Assembly (NCBI GenBank): GCA_963773035.1
Contig: CAVYZX010000001.1
Span: 1 to 64,000 of the forward strand
Length of the DNA: 64,000 nt
Source of the DNA: CAVRXZ01 sp963773035
Lineage (GTDB): Bacteria; Acidobacteriota; Vicinamibacteria; Vicinamibacterales; CAVVIG01
Direction: 5' to 3'
The notes beneath the pieces were generated by a model. That model was not told where the DNA came from. It ran no database searches and was given only the letters and a program-made list of their open reading frames with translations. Below are positions 44,980 to 51,597 of this stretch, one piece after another. The stretch's first letter is position 1. Each line of letters starts with the position of its first letter. The position numbers and the translations under genes were made by a program.

Positions 44980-45744
44980 TCAGCTTCGTTGAAAACACGC
45001 CGCAAGCTCTTGCCGGGCATGTCGATTCAAAGTGTCAACTGGAAACACGACGGTCTCGCCTTCAAAGAGATCGGTGATGGAGAGCGATTTCGTGGGAAGC
45101 GGTGTGAGCAAGATCGCCGACGCGCGGCCCGAGGTGCCGGCAGTGCCGTTGCCCATCTTCTCCTGTCCCGCCAGCGTGTGCGCGAGTCCCGTCTGCCCGT
45201 CGACAGACACCAAGAACGTCCGATTCGTTTGCGGCTCGGGAGACCAGGTCAGCTGGATCTCACCCTGACGGCTCGTCTCGTCGCACGTCATGCTGAGCCG
45301 GTAGAGCGGCGCATCCTTCGAGGCCTTTCGCGGCTGTACCTCCCGGACGAGGCTGGCCGACAGAATGGAGCCGTTTGAGGCCGGCCGTTCGGCACGGATG
45401 ACGGTCCAGTTCTCGGCCCCCGTGGCTTGCGCGACCGTGGCCGCCACCCAGGCTTCTCTCGTCTGCGGATCCGGAATGCCCAATCCGGCAGCGCCCATGG
45501 CGCCGTTTCGCAGTTTGCTCAGCAACATCGCCGCTAACGGCGGATCGACTCGCGCGGCATCGTAGTGCTCGAGCGACAAGCCGCCGTTGTTCGCCCGATC
45601 GGTGTGGCAGACCGCGCAGTACTTCTGCACCAACGCGTTTTGCTGCGCCGGTGGCATGCTCTCGGCCGCCGCTACGGTGGTGGCGAGCAAGACTGCCGGG
45701 ACCGACGCGGCAGACGCTTTGAGAATTCGCGCGAGTCCGGTCAT
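44980..45744 (-). CDS. Secreted c-type cytochrome-like protein
   Basis: A 254-residue protein with signal peptide (ASVPAVLLATTVAAAE) and one haem-binding motif CAVCH in LVQKYCAVCHTDRANNGGL, typical of planctomycete/acidobacterial single-haem domains. Methionine ligands are possible in LSKLRNGAMGAAGLGIPDP. The C-terminal 150 residues have beta-rich character without a recognised domain. It converges on the YtrA-operon gene. It lies next to a PDLSGVW gene on the same strand, 67 bases apart. A role in periplasmic electron transfer is likely; the partner is unknown. Confidence 0.83.
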   Translation of the reverse strand: MTGLARILKASAASVPAVLLATTVAAAESMPPAQQNALVQKYCAVCHTDRANNGGLSLEHYDAARVDPPLAAMLLSKLRNGAMGAAGLGIPDPQTREAWVAATVAQATGAENWTVIRAERPASNGSILSASLVREVQPRKASKDAPLYRLSMTCDETSRQGEIQLTWSPEPQTNRTFLVSVDGQTGLAHTLAGQEKMGNGTAGTSGRASAILLTPLPTKSLSITDLFEGETVVFPVDTLNRHARQELAACFQRS

Positions 45745-45811
45745 GTGAGCGCTTCTTCCTGACTCTACTTGACCCGCAGGTGGACGACGTCTTTTTCGTT
45801 TTCGCACACGT

Positions 45812-46558
45812 CTACTCGATCAGCTCGCTGTCGGCCACCAGCTCGAATCGGACGGTCGCGCTCCAAGGCCGTGTGTAGTACTTGGCATCGTCGAACGTGA
45901 ACTGAATTTCGAGGTGCCCGAAGTCCAGCCGCCGGTAGCGTTCAGTCAGGTGGAACGCGTCGGAGTGCGGTGTGCCGCTCAGATCCAGCCACGTTCGGTC
46001 GTTGAACCCTACAGCCTCGACGACGAGGGTGTCGCCTTCCCAGTGTCCGACCGAATAGCCCCACCACGTCGGCGTCCGTTCGACGGGAAACTGCCGGCCA
46101 TCCGTGAAGACCTGACGGAACTGATTGAATTCTTCGTAGAGAAGCACCATCTGATGTGGTGCCTGCACGATCTTGAAGGGCAGGTTCGTGAGCAGCACGC
46201 CCTTCAGGACGCCGGGCGGCAGACAGTAAGCCGTCGGCTCGTCGATGCGGAGATTCTCCTGCCGCGATTTCATCAGAGCGGCCGCCTCGGGTCGAAGGGG
46301 TGCGCCGTCCGGCAATTCGACGGCGATGTTGGTCAGGAAATCCGGCTGCTCGTTTCGACGCCACACGCCGGTGAGATCTGGCTTGCCGTCTGCGGTCCTT
46401 GGGGCAGGCGCTGAAAGGTTCGGCTTGCCATCACCGGTTCGCGGCGTCCCCGGCAGCGGTACGTGAATCCATTGCGCGTGTGCGAGCTGGGCCGCACCCA
46501 ATAGACCGATTGCGAGCAGCACACGTACGACCGAAGCTGATGCCGAGCTCACGGGCAT
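45812..46558 (-). CDS. Secreted PDLSGVW-family protein with frameshifted C-terminus
   Basis: A 248-residue paralog: signal peptide VLLAIGLLGAAQLAHAQ, DGKPNLSAPAPRTADG, KPDLTGVWRRNEQPDF, YCLPPGVLKGV, FRQVFTDGRQFPVERTP, TWWGYSVGHWEGDTLVVEAV, NDRTWLDLSGTPHSDAFHLT and VADSELIE. The usual family ending (VCENEKD...) is still present in another frame directly after the stop, running to a second stop at 45765-45767. One indel therefore removed about 15 conserved residues, and the protein may or may not work. The start has a perfect TATAAT upstream on the minus strand. Confidence 0.82.
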   Translation of the reverse strand: MPVSSASASVVRVLLAIGLLGAAQLAHAQWIHVPLPGTPRTGDGKPNLSAPAPRTADGKPDLTGVWRRNEQPDFLTNIAVELPDGAPLRPEAAALMKSRQENLRIDEPTAYCLPPGVLKGVLLTNLPFKIVQAPHQMVLLYEEFNQFRQVFTDGRQFPVERTPTWWGYSVGHWEGDTLVVEAVGFNDRTWLDLSGTPHSDAFHLTERYRRLDFGHLEIQFTFDDAKYYTRPWSATVRFELVADSELIE

Positions 46559-46602
46559 CAGTGGATTATATGGCTGCCGCGAATCTGCGCTATCGTTTAA
46601 GC
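46559..46602. promoter_or_regulatory. Divergent compact promoters
   Basis: On the minus strand TATAAT (46565-46570 read in reverse) ends 6 bases before the ATG at 46558. On the plus strand TATCGT (46591-46596) ends 6 bases before the GTG at 46603. Both would give leaderless transcripts from a 44-base gap. -35 elements are weak on both sides. Confidence 0.4.
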
Positions 46603-47478
46603 GTGGCTACGATCCGCTATGAAGCGCCCCAATCGATAGAGCAGGCCGTGCACCTGATGGCCGCGGATCCCCGTGCGAAGGTCCTTGCCGGCGGAACCGA
46701 TCTCCTCATCCAGTTTCGCGCCGGTCTCGCCGAGCCAACGGCGTTCATCGACATCAAACGCATTCCAGGACTGATTAGCATCGATATCGATGATGCGCGT
46801 CTTCGTCTCGGCGCCGCCACTCCGGCGGCCGAGATCTGCGAGCGCGCGGAAATGAATCGCCTGTGGCCTGGATTGGTCGAGGCCGTTCACCTGATTGGAT
46901 CCATGCAAATCCAGGGACGTGGCACGGTCGGTGGGAACCTCTGCAACGCGTCACCGGCGGCCGACAGCGTCTGCGCGCTGATCGTCAATCGGGCCATGTG
47001 CATAATCGCCGGCCCGAAAGGTGAGCGCAGAATCTCTGTTGACGAGTTCTGCACCGGTCCCGGCAGGACTGCGCTCGCACCCGGCGAGCTGCTGGTCGCA
47101 CTCGAGGTGCCGCGTCCGCCGGCACGGACGGCCGACGCGTACCTTCGGCTCATCCCGCGGACGGAGATGGACATTGCGGTGGTTGGCGCAGGTGTCAGCG
47201 TGACGCTCGACGCGGCGGGCACGTGCACCGCCGCCCGGGTTGCCATCGGTGCCGTCGCTCCGACCGCACGACTCGTCCCGGAAGCGGCTCGAGCCCTCGT
47301 CGGAACGGCGATCGACGAGTCGGCGCTGCAGAAGGCAGGAGAGGCCGCGAGCGCCGCTGCGCGGCCGATCGACGACAAGCGAGGCACCGTGCCGTACCGC
47401 GTGACGGTTACCGGGGTGCTCGTCAGACGGGCGGCCGCGATCGCCGCCGAGCGTGTGAGGAACATGCCCAAGTATTAG
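46603..47478 (+). CDS. Molybdenum hydroxylase FAD-binding subunit (CoxM/XdhB type)
   Basis: A 291-residue FAD subunit of a xanthine-dehydrogenase-family enzyme. It begins IRYEAPQSIEQAVHLMA, then has the FAD pyrophosphate motif AGGTDLL (29-35), and the second signature GRGTVGGNLCNASPAADSVC with the flavin-contacting loop. The C-terminal CO-dehydrogenase flavoprotein domain (AVVGAGVSVTLDAAGTCTAA, VAIGAVAPTARLVPEA) is complete. It passes electrons from the 2Fe-2S subunit to an acceptor. GTG at 46603 fits the family start; ATG at 46570 would add 11 residues. The 2Fe-2S and Mo subunits follow after a repeat-containing gap. Confidence 0.9.
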   Translation: MATIRYEAPQSIEQAVHLMAADPRAKVLAGGTDLLIQFRAGLAEPTAFIDIKRIPGLISIDIDDARLRLGAATPAAEICERAEMNRLWPGLVEAVHLIGSMQIQGRGTVGGNLCNASPAADSVCALIVNRAMCIIAGPKGERRISVDEFCTGPGRTALAPGELLVALEVPRPPARTADAYLRLIPRTEMDIAVVGAGVSVTLDAAGTCTAARVAIGAVAPTARLVPEAARALVGTAIDESALQKAGEAASAAARPIDDKRGTVPYRVTVTGVLVRRAAAIAAERVRNMPKY

Positions 47479-47501
47479 CAGGGCTGAAAGGGTATCTCGG
47501 A

Positions 47502-47572
47502 AATGCAAAATGCAGAATGGAAAATCTAGGTTCGCAGTTCTTCTGCCGTTTGAACATTCTGCATTGTGCATT
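47502..47572. repeat. Long imperfect hairpin of AATGCAN units (copy 1)
   Basis: AATGCAAAATGCAGAATG (47502-47519) and CATTCTGCATTGTGCATT (47555-47572) pair over 18 bases with a single mismatch, leaving a 35-base loop. The arms are a 7-base unit, AATGCAN, iterated. More related units extend the right arm (TTCGGCATTGCGCAT). It lies between the FAD and the 2Fe-2S subunit genes. A second copy follows the Mo-subunit gene. Confidence 0.85.
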
Positions 47573-47613
47573 CGGCATTGCGCATGACGCGTTTCTAACG
47601 AGGACGCTTTGAC

Positions 47614-48096
47614 ATGGCGAAGCTGCATGTGACGACGAGTATCAATGGTGAGCCGGCAGAGTTTCTCTGCGAGCCGGAGAACAATCTGCTCGTCGCCCTT
47701 CGAGACATCGTGGGATTGACGGGATCGAAAGAAGGCTGCACGACCGGCGACTGCGGTGCATGTTCGGTGCTGGTGGACGGCCGGCTCGTGCCGTCCTGTC
47801 TCATGCTCGCCGCAGAAGTCGAAGGCCGAACGGTGACGACGATCGAAGGGCTTGGCAACGGGGAGACCCTTCATCCGCTGCAGCAGAAGTTCCTGGAGCA
47901 TGCCGCTCTGCAGTGCGGCATCTGCACTCCTGGATTCATCATCGCCGCCAAGGCGCTGCTGGACGCGAACCCGAATCCGACGGAACGCGAGACACGGTAC
48001 TGGCTGGCAGGTAACTTGTGCCGGTGTACCGGCTACGACAAGATCGTCCGGGCGGTTCTCGACGCCGCCGCTGAGATGAGAGAGGCCACCGCATGA
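47614..48096 (+). CDS. Molybdenum hydroxylase 2Fe-2S subunit (CoxS type)
   Basis: A 160-residue protein with both iron-sulfur domains. The plant-type ferredoxin cluster uses C42, C47, C50 and C62 (GCTTGDCGACSVLVDG). The all-alpha cluster uses C101, C104, C136 and C138 (CGICTPGF; LCRCTGYDKIV). It relays electrons from the Mo cofactor to FAD. The stop overlaps the start of the large subunit (ATGA), giving coupled expression. The repeat hairpin upstream separates it from the FAD subunit gene. Confidence 0.95.
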   Translation: MAKLHVTTSINGEPAEFLCEPENNLLVALRDIVGLTGSKEGCTTGDCGACSVLVDGRLVPSCLMLAAEVEGRTVTTIEGLGNGETLHPLQQKFLEHAALQCGICTPGFIIAAKALLDANPNPTERETRYWLAGNLCRCTGYDKIVRAVLDAAAEMREATA

Positions 48097-50390
48097 GCGA
48101 CGCCAAGTATCAATACATCGGCACGCGTCCGATCCGTCACGACGGAGTGGATAAGGTCACCGGCCGGGCGAACTACGGCGCCGACTTCACGCTGCCAGGG
48201 ATGCTGCACGGCGTGCTCGTTCGGAGCCCGCATGCCCACGCGCGCGTCGTGTCAATCGACACCAGTGCCGCCGAAGCCGTGCCTGGTGTCAAGGCGGTGA
48301 TTACGGGCGCGGACATTCCGAAGAACACGGCGCGCGTCTCGCTCGGCGGCGAAGTCGTGTTCGACATGCGCGATGCGGGCGACAACTGCATCGCGCATGA
48401 AAAGACGCTCTACGAAGGCCACGCGGTTGCAGCTGTGGCGGCCACCTCGGTCGAGATTGCACGCGAGGCGGCGAAGCGCATCGTGGTTTCCTACGAGCGA
48501 CTCGACCCCGTGCTAAGCATCGAGCGAGCCATTGCGCCCGATGCGCCGATTCTTCATGACGATCTGGTCACGAAAGGCAGTCCGCGTCCCGGTAAGGCTG
48601 GTCCAGGCGGTCCGACGAACATCGCAGGACGGATGGAGTTGCGGCGCGGAGATCTCGACAAAGGCTTCGCCGAAGCCGACGTCGTGGTCGAGCGCGAGTT
48701 CAAGACCGCGACGGTACACCAGGGCTATATCGAACCGCATGCGTGCGTGGCGCGCGTCGGCGCCGATGGTCAGGTCCTGGTCTGGTGCTCGACGCAGGGT
48801 CCGTTCCTCGTTCGCGATCAGTGCGCAGCGATTCTCAGCATCGATGCTTCGAAGATCAAGGTCATCCCCAGCGAGATCGGGGGCGGATTTGGAGGCAAGA
48901 TTCCTGTCTACCTCGAGCCGATCGCGATTACCTTGTCGCGCAAGACGGGCCATCCGATCAAGATGGTGATGACGCGCGACGAGGTTTTTCGAGCCACGGG
49001 CCCAACGTCCGGAACGGTCATCAAGATGAAGATGGCCGCGAAGCGCGACGGCACGATTGTCGCCGCGCGTGCTTCGTTGTGGTACGAGGCTGGCGCCTAT
49101 CGAGGCTCGCCGTCGGGAGCCGGCGCAATGTGCTGCCTCGCGGCCTACACCATCCCCAACTTCCTCATCGAAGCCTACGATGTGGTCGTCAACAAGCCGA
49201 AGGTTGCGGCCTATCGAGCGCCCGGGTCGCCGATGTCCACGTTTGCGACCGAGTCCCTCGTCGACGAGATCGCGCGGACGTTGAAGATGGACCCGATCGA
49301 GCTGCGTGTGAAGAACGCTGTGGCCGAAGGCGACAAGGCTCCTTACGGTCCGGCGTACGGACCAATCGGCTTGAAGCAGGTGCTCGAGGCGGCGTGCCGT
49401 CATCCGCATTGGCGCGCAGCGTTGAAGCCGAATCAGGGCAGAGGCGTTGCTTGCGGGTTCTGGTTCAACGGCGGCATGTCGTCGAGCGCAACGGTTCTGC
49501 TGAACGGCGATGGCAGCGCCGCGGTCATCACCGGGAACCCCGACATCGGCGGGACCCGCACGGCGCAGGCGCTCATGGTGGCGGAGGAGCTGGGCATTCC
49601 GGTTGAGCGGATCCGTCCAAGTGTTGCCGACACCGACAGCGCCGGTTATACCGATCTGACCGGCGGGAGCCGCGTGTGTTATGCCACCGGGATGGCCGTG
49701 ATCAAAGCCGCGCAGGATGTGCGAGATGAGCTGCGCGCTCGCGCGGCGAAGATCTGGGACGTTTCGGTTGACGCAGTCGGTTGGGAGCCCGGCCGGGCCG
49801 TGCCGGTGAACGGCGCGGGCGATCGACAGCCCTTGTCGATTCAGGAGCTCGCCGAACAGATGCCCCAAACGGGAGGGCCCATCATTGGTCGCGCGGCGAT
49901 CTACGCCCCCACGGCAGGGCCTGGATTCGCCGCGCACATCTGCGACATCGAGGTGGACAAGGAAACCGGCACGACCGCTGTCGTCCGCTACACCGCAATC
50001 CAGGACGTCGGGAAGGCGGTGCACCCCAGCTTCGTCGAAGGGCAGATGCAGGGCGGCGCGGCGCAGGGCATCGGCTGGGCGCTGAACGAGGAGTACGTCT
50101 ACGACGCCGATGGCGTGATGGCGAACGCCGGCTTTCTCGACTACCGCATGCCGGTCGCGTCGGATCTGCCGATGATCGACACCGTCCTCGTGGAGGTGGC
50201 GAATCCGCTGCATCCGTACGGCGTGCGCGGCGTCGGTGAAGTGCCGATCGTTCCGCCGCTCGCGGCGGTTGCGAATGCCGTCCGCGACGCGACCGGTATA
50301 CGCTTTACGGAGCTTCCGCTCTCGCCGCCGCGCGTGCTCGCAGCGCTCTCGGCCCTGAGGGCTCAAGACACTGAAATGCAAAATGCATAA
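48093..50390 (+). CDS. Molybdenum hydroxylase large (Mo-cofactor) subunit
   Basis: A 765-residue xanthine-dehydrogenase-family large subunit. Features: N-terminal RHDGVDKVTGRANYGADFTL, the cofactor-contact motif GGGFGGK (about 263), the active-site region AAYRAPGSPM (about 373) in place of the AYRCSFR of CO dehydrogenase, and the catalytic glutamate in YGVRGVGEVP (about 714). It is therefore an aromatic, aldehyde or purine hydroxylase rather than a CO dehydrogenase; the substrate is undecided. The last residues (EMQNA) are encoded by the left arm of an intergenic repeat, which seems to have replaced the natural end. Confidence 0.93.
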   Translation: MSDAKYQYIGTRPIRHDGVDKVTGRANYGADFTLPGMLHGVLVRSPHAHARVVSIDTSAAEAVPGVKAVITGADIPKNTARVSLGGEVVFDMRDAGDNCIAHEKTLYEGHAVAAVAATSVEIAREAAKRIVVSYERLDPVLSIERAIAPDAPILHDDLVTKGSPRPGKAGPGGPTNIAGRMELRRGDLDKGFAEADVVVEREFKTATVHQGYIEPHACVARVGADGQVLVWCSTQGPFLVRDQCAAILSIDASKIKVIPSEIGGGFGGKIPVYLEPIAITLSRKTGHPIKMVMTRDEVFRATGPTSGTVIKMKMAAKRDGTIVAARASLWYEAGAYRGSPSGAGAMCCLAAYTIPNFLIEAYDVVVNKPKVAAYRAPGSPMSTFATESLVDEIARTLKMDPIELRVKNAVAEGDKAPYGPAYGPIGLKQVLEAACRHPHWRAALKPNQGRGVACGFWFNGGMSSSATVLLNGDGSAAVITGNPDIGGTRTAQALMVAEELGIPVERIRPSVADTDSAGYTDLTGGSRVCYATGMAVIKAAQDVRDELRARAAKIWDVSVDAVGWEPGRAVPVNGAGDRQPLSIQELAEQMPQTGGPIIGRAAIYAPTAGPGFAAHICDIEVDKETGTTAVVRYTAIQDVGKAVHPSFVEGQMQGGAAQGIGWALNEEYVYDADGVMANAGFLDYRMPVASDLPMIDTVLVEVANPLHPYGVRGVGEVPIVPPLAAVANAVRDATGIRFTELPLSPPRVLAALSALRAQDTEMQNA

Positions 50391-50480
50391 TGCAAAATTG
50401 AAAATGCACTATTCACGATGCGATGTAGCAGTGTGGGCCGTGCTCCGTACGTTGGCATTTTGCATTAGGCATTCTGCATT
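50375..50480. repeat. Long imperfect hairpin of AATGCAN units (copy 2), overlapping a stop codon
   Basis: The 24-base arms 50375-50398 and 50457-50480 are complementary at 22 positions, with a 58-base loop. The same AATGCAN heptamer unit as at 47502 is used. The left arm includes the last five codons and the TAA of the Mo-subunit gene. The two copies therefore flank the 2Fe-2S and Mo-subunit genes. Confidence 0.85.
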
Positions 50481-50513
50481 GACGCCAACGAGTTCTTCAT
50501 AAGTCTGCTGAGG

Positions 50514-50762
50514 ATGCGGATGGCGGTCGTGCATCTCCTGGGTGGTCTTTCGCAGCACACCGGAGGACTCGAAACGATCGAAATCGAGGCGCCGCGCGTG
50601 CGCGAGCTGGTGATGGCTTTGACCGCACGCTTTCCCGGACTCGACGGCCGGCTCGACGATCTCGCCGTGGCGATTGACGGCGTCATTTACAACAGCGCGC
50701 CGTATCAGAAGATCAACGTGGATAGCGAGGTCTACTTCGTCCCGCGTGTCTCCGGCGGCTGA
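50514..50762 (+). CDS. MoaD/ThiS-family small sulfur-carrier-like protein
   Basis: An 82-residue beta-grasp protein. It starts MAVVHLLGGLSQHTGG, has ELVMALTARFPGLDGRL and the family end AVAIDGVIYNSAPYQKINVD, SEVYFVPRVSGG with the terminal diglycine needed for adenylation and thiocarboxylation. MoaD-type proteins donate sulfur for molybdopterin synthesis, which fits its position after the molybdenum hydroxylase genes. No MoaE or MoeB gene is nearby. ATG at 50514 or 50520 are both possible; no clear ribosome-binding site is seen. Confidence 0.85.
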   Translation: MRMAVVHLLGGLSQHTGGLETIEIEAPRVRELVMALTARFPGLDGRLDDLAVAIDGVIYNSAPYQKINVDSEVYFVPRVSGG

Positions 50763-50801
50763 ACTGTGACAGCGCGGGTTTGCCTATCAGGAGCGGAGCC
50801 T

Positions 50802-51593
50802 ATGAAGTATCTGGTTTCAGCGACCGTTCTCGCCCTCGGGCTCGCCTCGCCAGTCTCTGCGGCTGACCGAATCTCCGGCGCTTGGACGACGGGAGGTCCG
50901 TCGCAACAGACTTTCATCTTCAAAGCCAGCGGCGAGCGGTTCGCCGGGATTGCGTGCGGGCCGTGTGACAAGGCCGCGTCGGTCTTCCGTGTCGAAGAGG
51001 GCCTCATGCTGGACGCCGATCGCGTGTCGTTCTTCGTGTCGTACGACACGGCTGGTCCGCGATTCAAAGAGCTCGGACCGTACCGCGATCGTTACGAAGG
51101 CTCGTTGGCGAACGGTCGATTGTCACTCAGCGCCCGGCCGGAAGGCCGCAACGGGCCGGCGTCGATGCTGACATTGAAGCGCGTCGTGGAGGGATTCGTC
51201 CCCGACACGACGAACGTGCCTCCCTCGAGCCTCCTCACGCCCGATCCGGCGGTCGCTCCCTCGCCAATCGACGGGCGATGGGTGTTCCCCGGCCGGGCCG
51301 CGCAGCAGAACGCGACGTTGAAAGTCCGCGGTCAGAAGGTCTGGGGCGTGATTTGTGGGCCGTGCTCCCCTGAAGGCGTGGCGCTCATCGACGATGGGAC
51401 GTTTGATGGCACCACGATGCGGTTCCACATCAACCACATCGACACGCCGCCGTCGCCTCAGCAGAAGGGCGTGCGGCGCAACGTCATGACCGGAACGCTC
51501 TCTGGCAACGTGATGAAATTCAAGTGGGTTCGGGAGGGAGCCGAGAGCGAGCCGGGCGGCGAAATCACGCTGATCGGACCGATTCGAGATTGA
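50802..51593 (+). CDS. Secreted two-repeat protein with twin CGPC motifs
   Basis: A 263-residue protein with signal peptide (SATVLALGLASPVSA). Two repeats of about 120 residues each carry the same pattern: a WTT/WVF strand, then FAGIACGPCDKAASVF (C52-C55) and VWGVICGPCSPEGVAL (C185-C188), then a FxxNH/DTAGPR-type strand and an SLxNGRL or TLSGNVMKFK strand. CGPC equals the thioredoxin active-site motif, but the surrounding fold looks all-beta, so this is more likely metal-binding or structural. Ribosome-binding site AGGAGCGGAG. It is followed 4 bases later by an LVIVD-type gene. Confidence 0.75.
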   Translation: MKYLVSATVLALGLASPVSAADRISGAWTTGGPSQQTFIFKASGERFAGIACGPCDKAASVFRVEEGLMLDADRVSFFVSYDTAGPRFKELGPYRDRYEGSLANGRLSLSARPEGRNGPASMLTLKRVVEGFVPDTTNVPPSSLLTPDPAVAPSPIDGRWVFPGRAAQQNATLKVRGQKVWGVICGPCSPEGVALIDDGTFDGTTMRFHINHIDTPPSPQQKGVRRNVMTGTLSGNVMKFKWVREGAESEPGGEITLIGPIRD

Positions 51594-51597
51594 CATC

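Noticed and set aside
45765..45814. Stop-codon read-through or recoding at the end of the PDLSGVW gene
   Set aside because: The downstream conserved residues are in another frame, so read-through would not reach them. No slippery site is seen, so a simple indel is more likely.
48513..50381. 622-codon open frame on the minus strand opposite the Mo-hydroxylase large subunit
   Set aside because: It is a mirror of high-GC third-position bias in the plus-strand gene, which has full domain support. The antisense protein has no recognised motif and is unusually His/Arg rich.
48093..50390. Aerobic CO dehydrogenase (form I CoxL)
   Set aside because: The active-site loop reads AYRAPG rather than AYRCSFR, so the enzyme is another member of the xanthine-dehydrogenase family.
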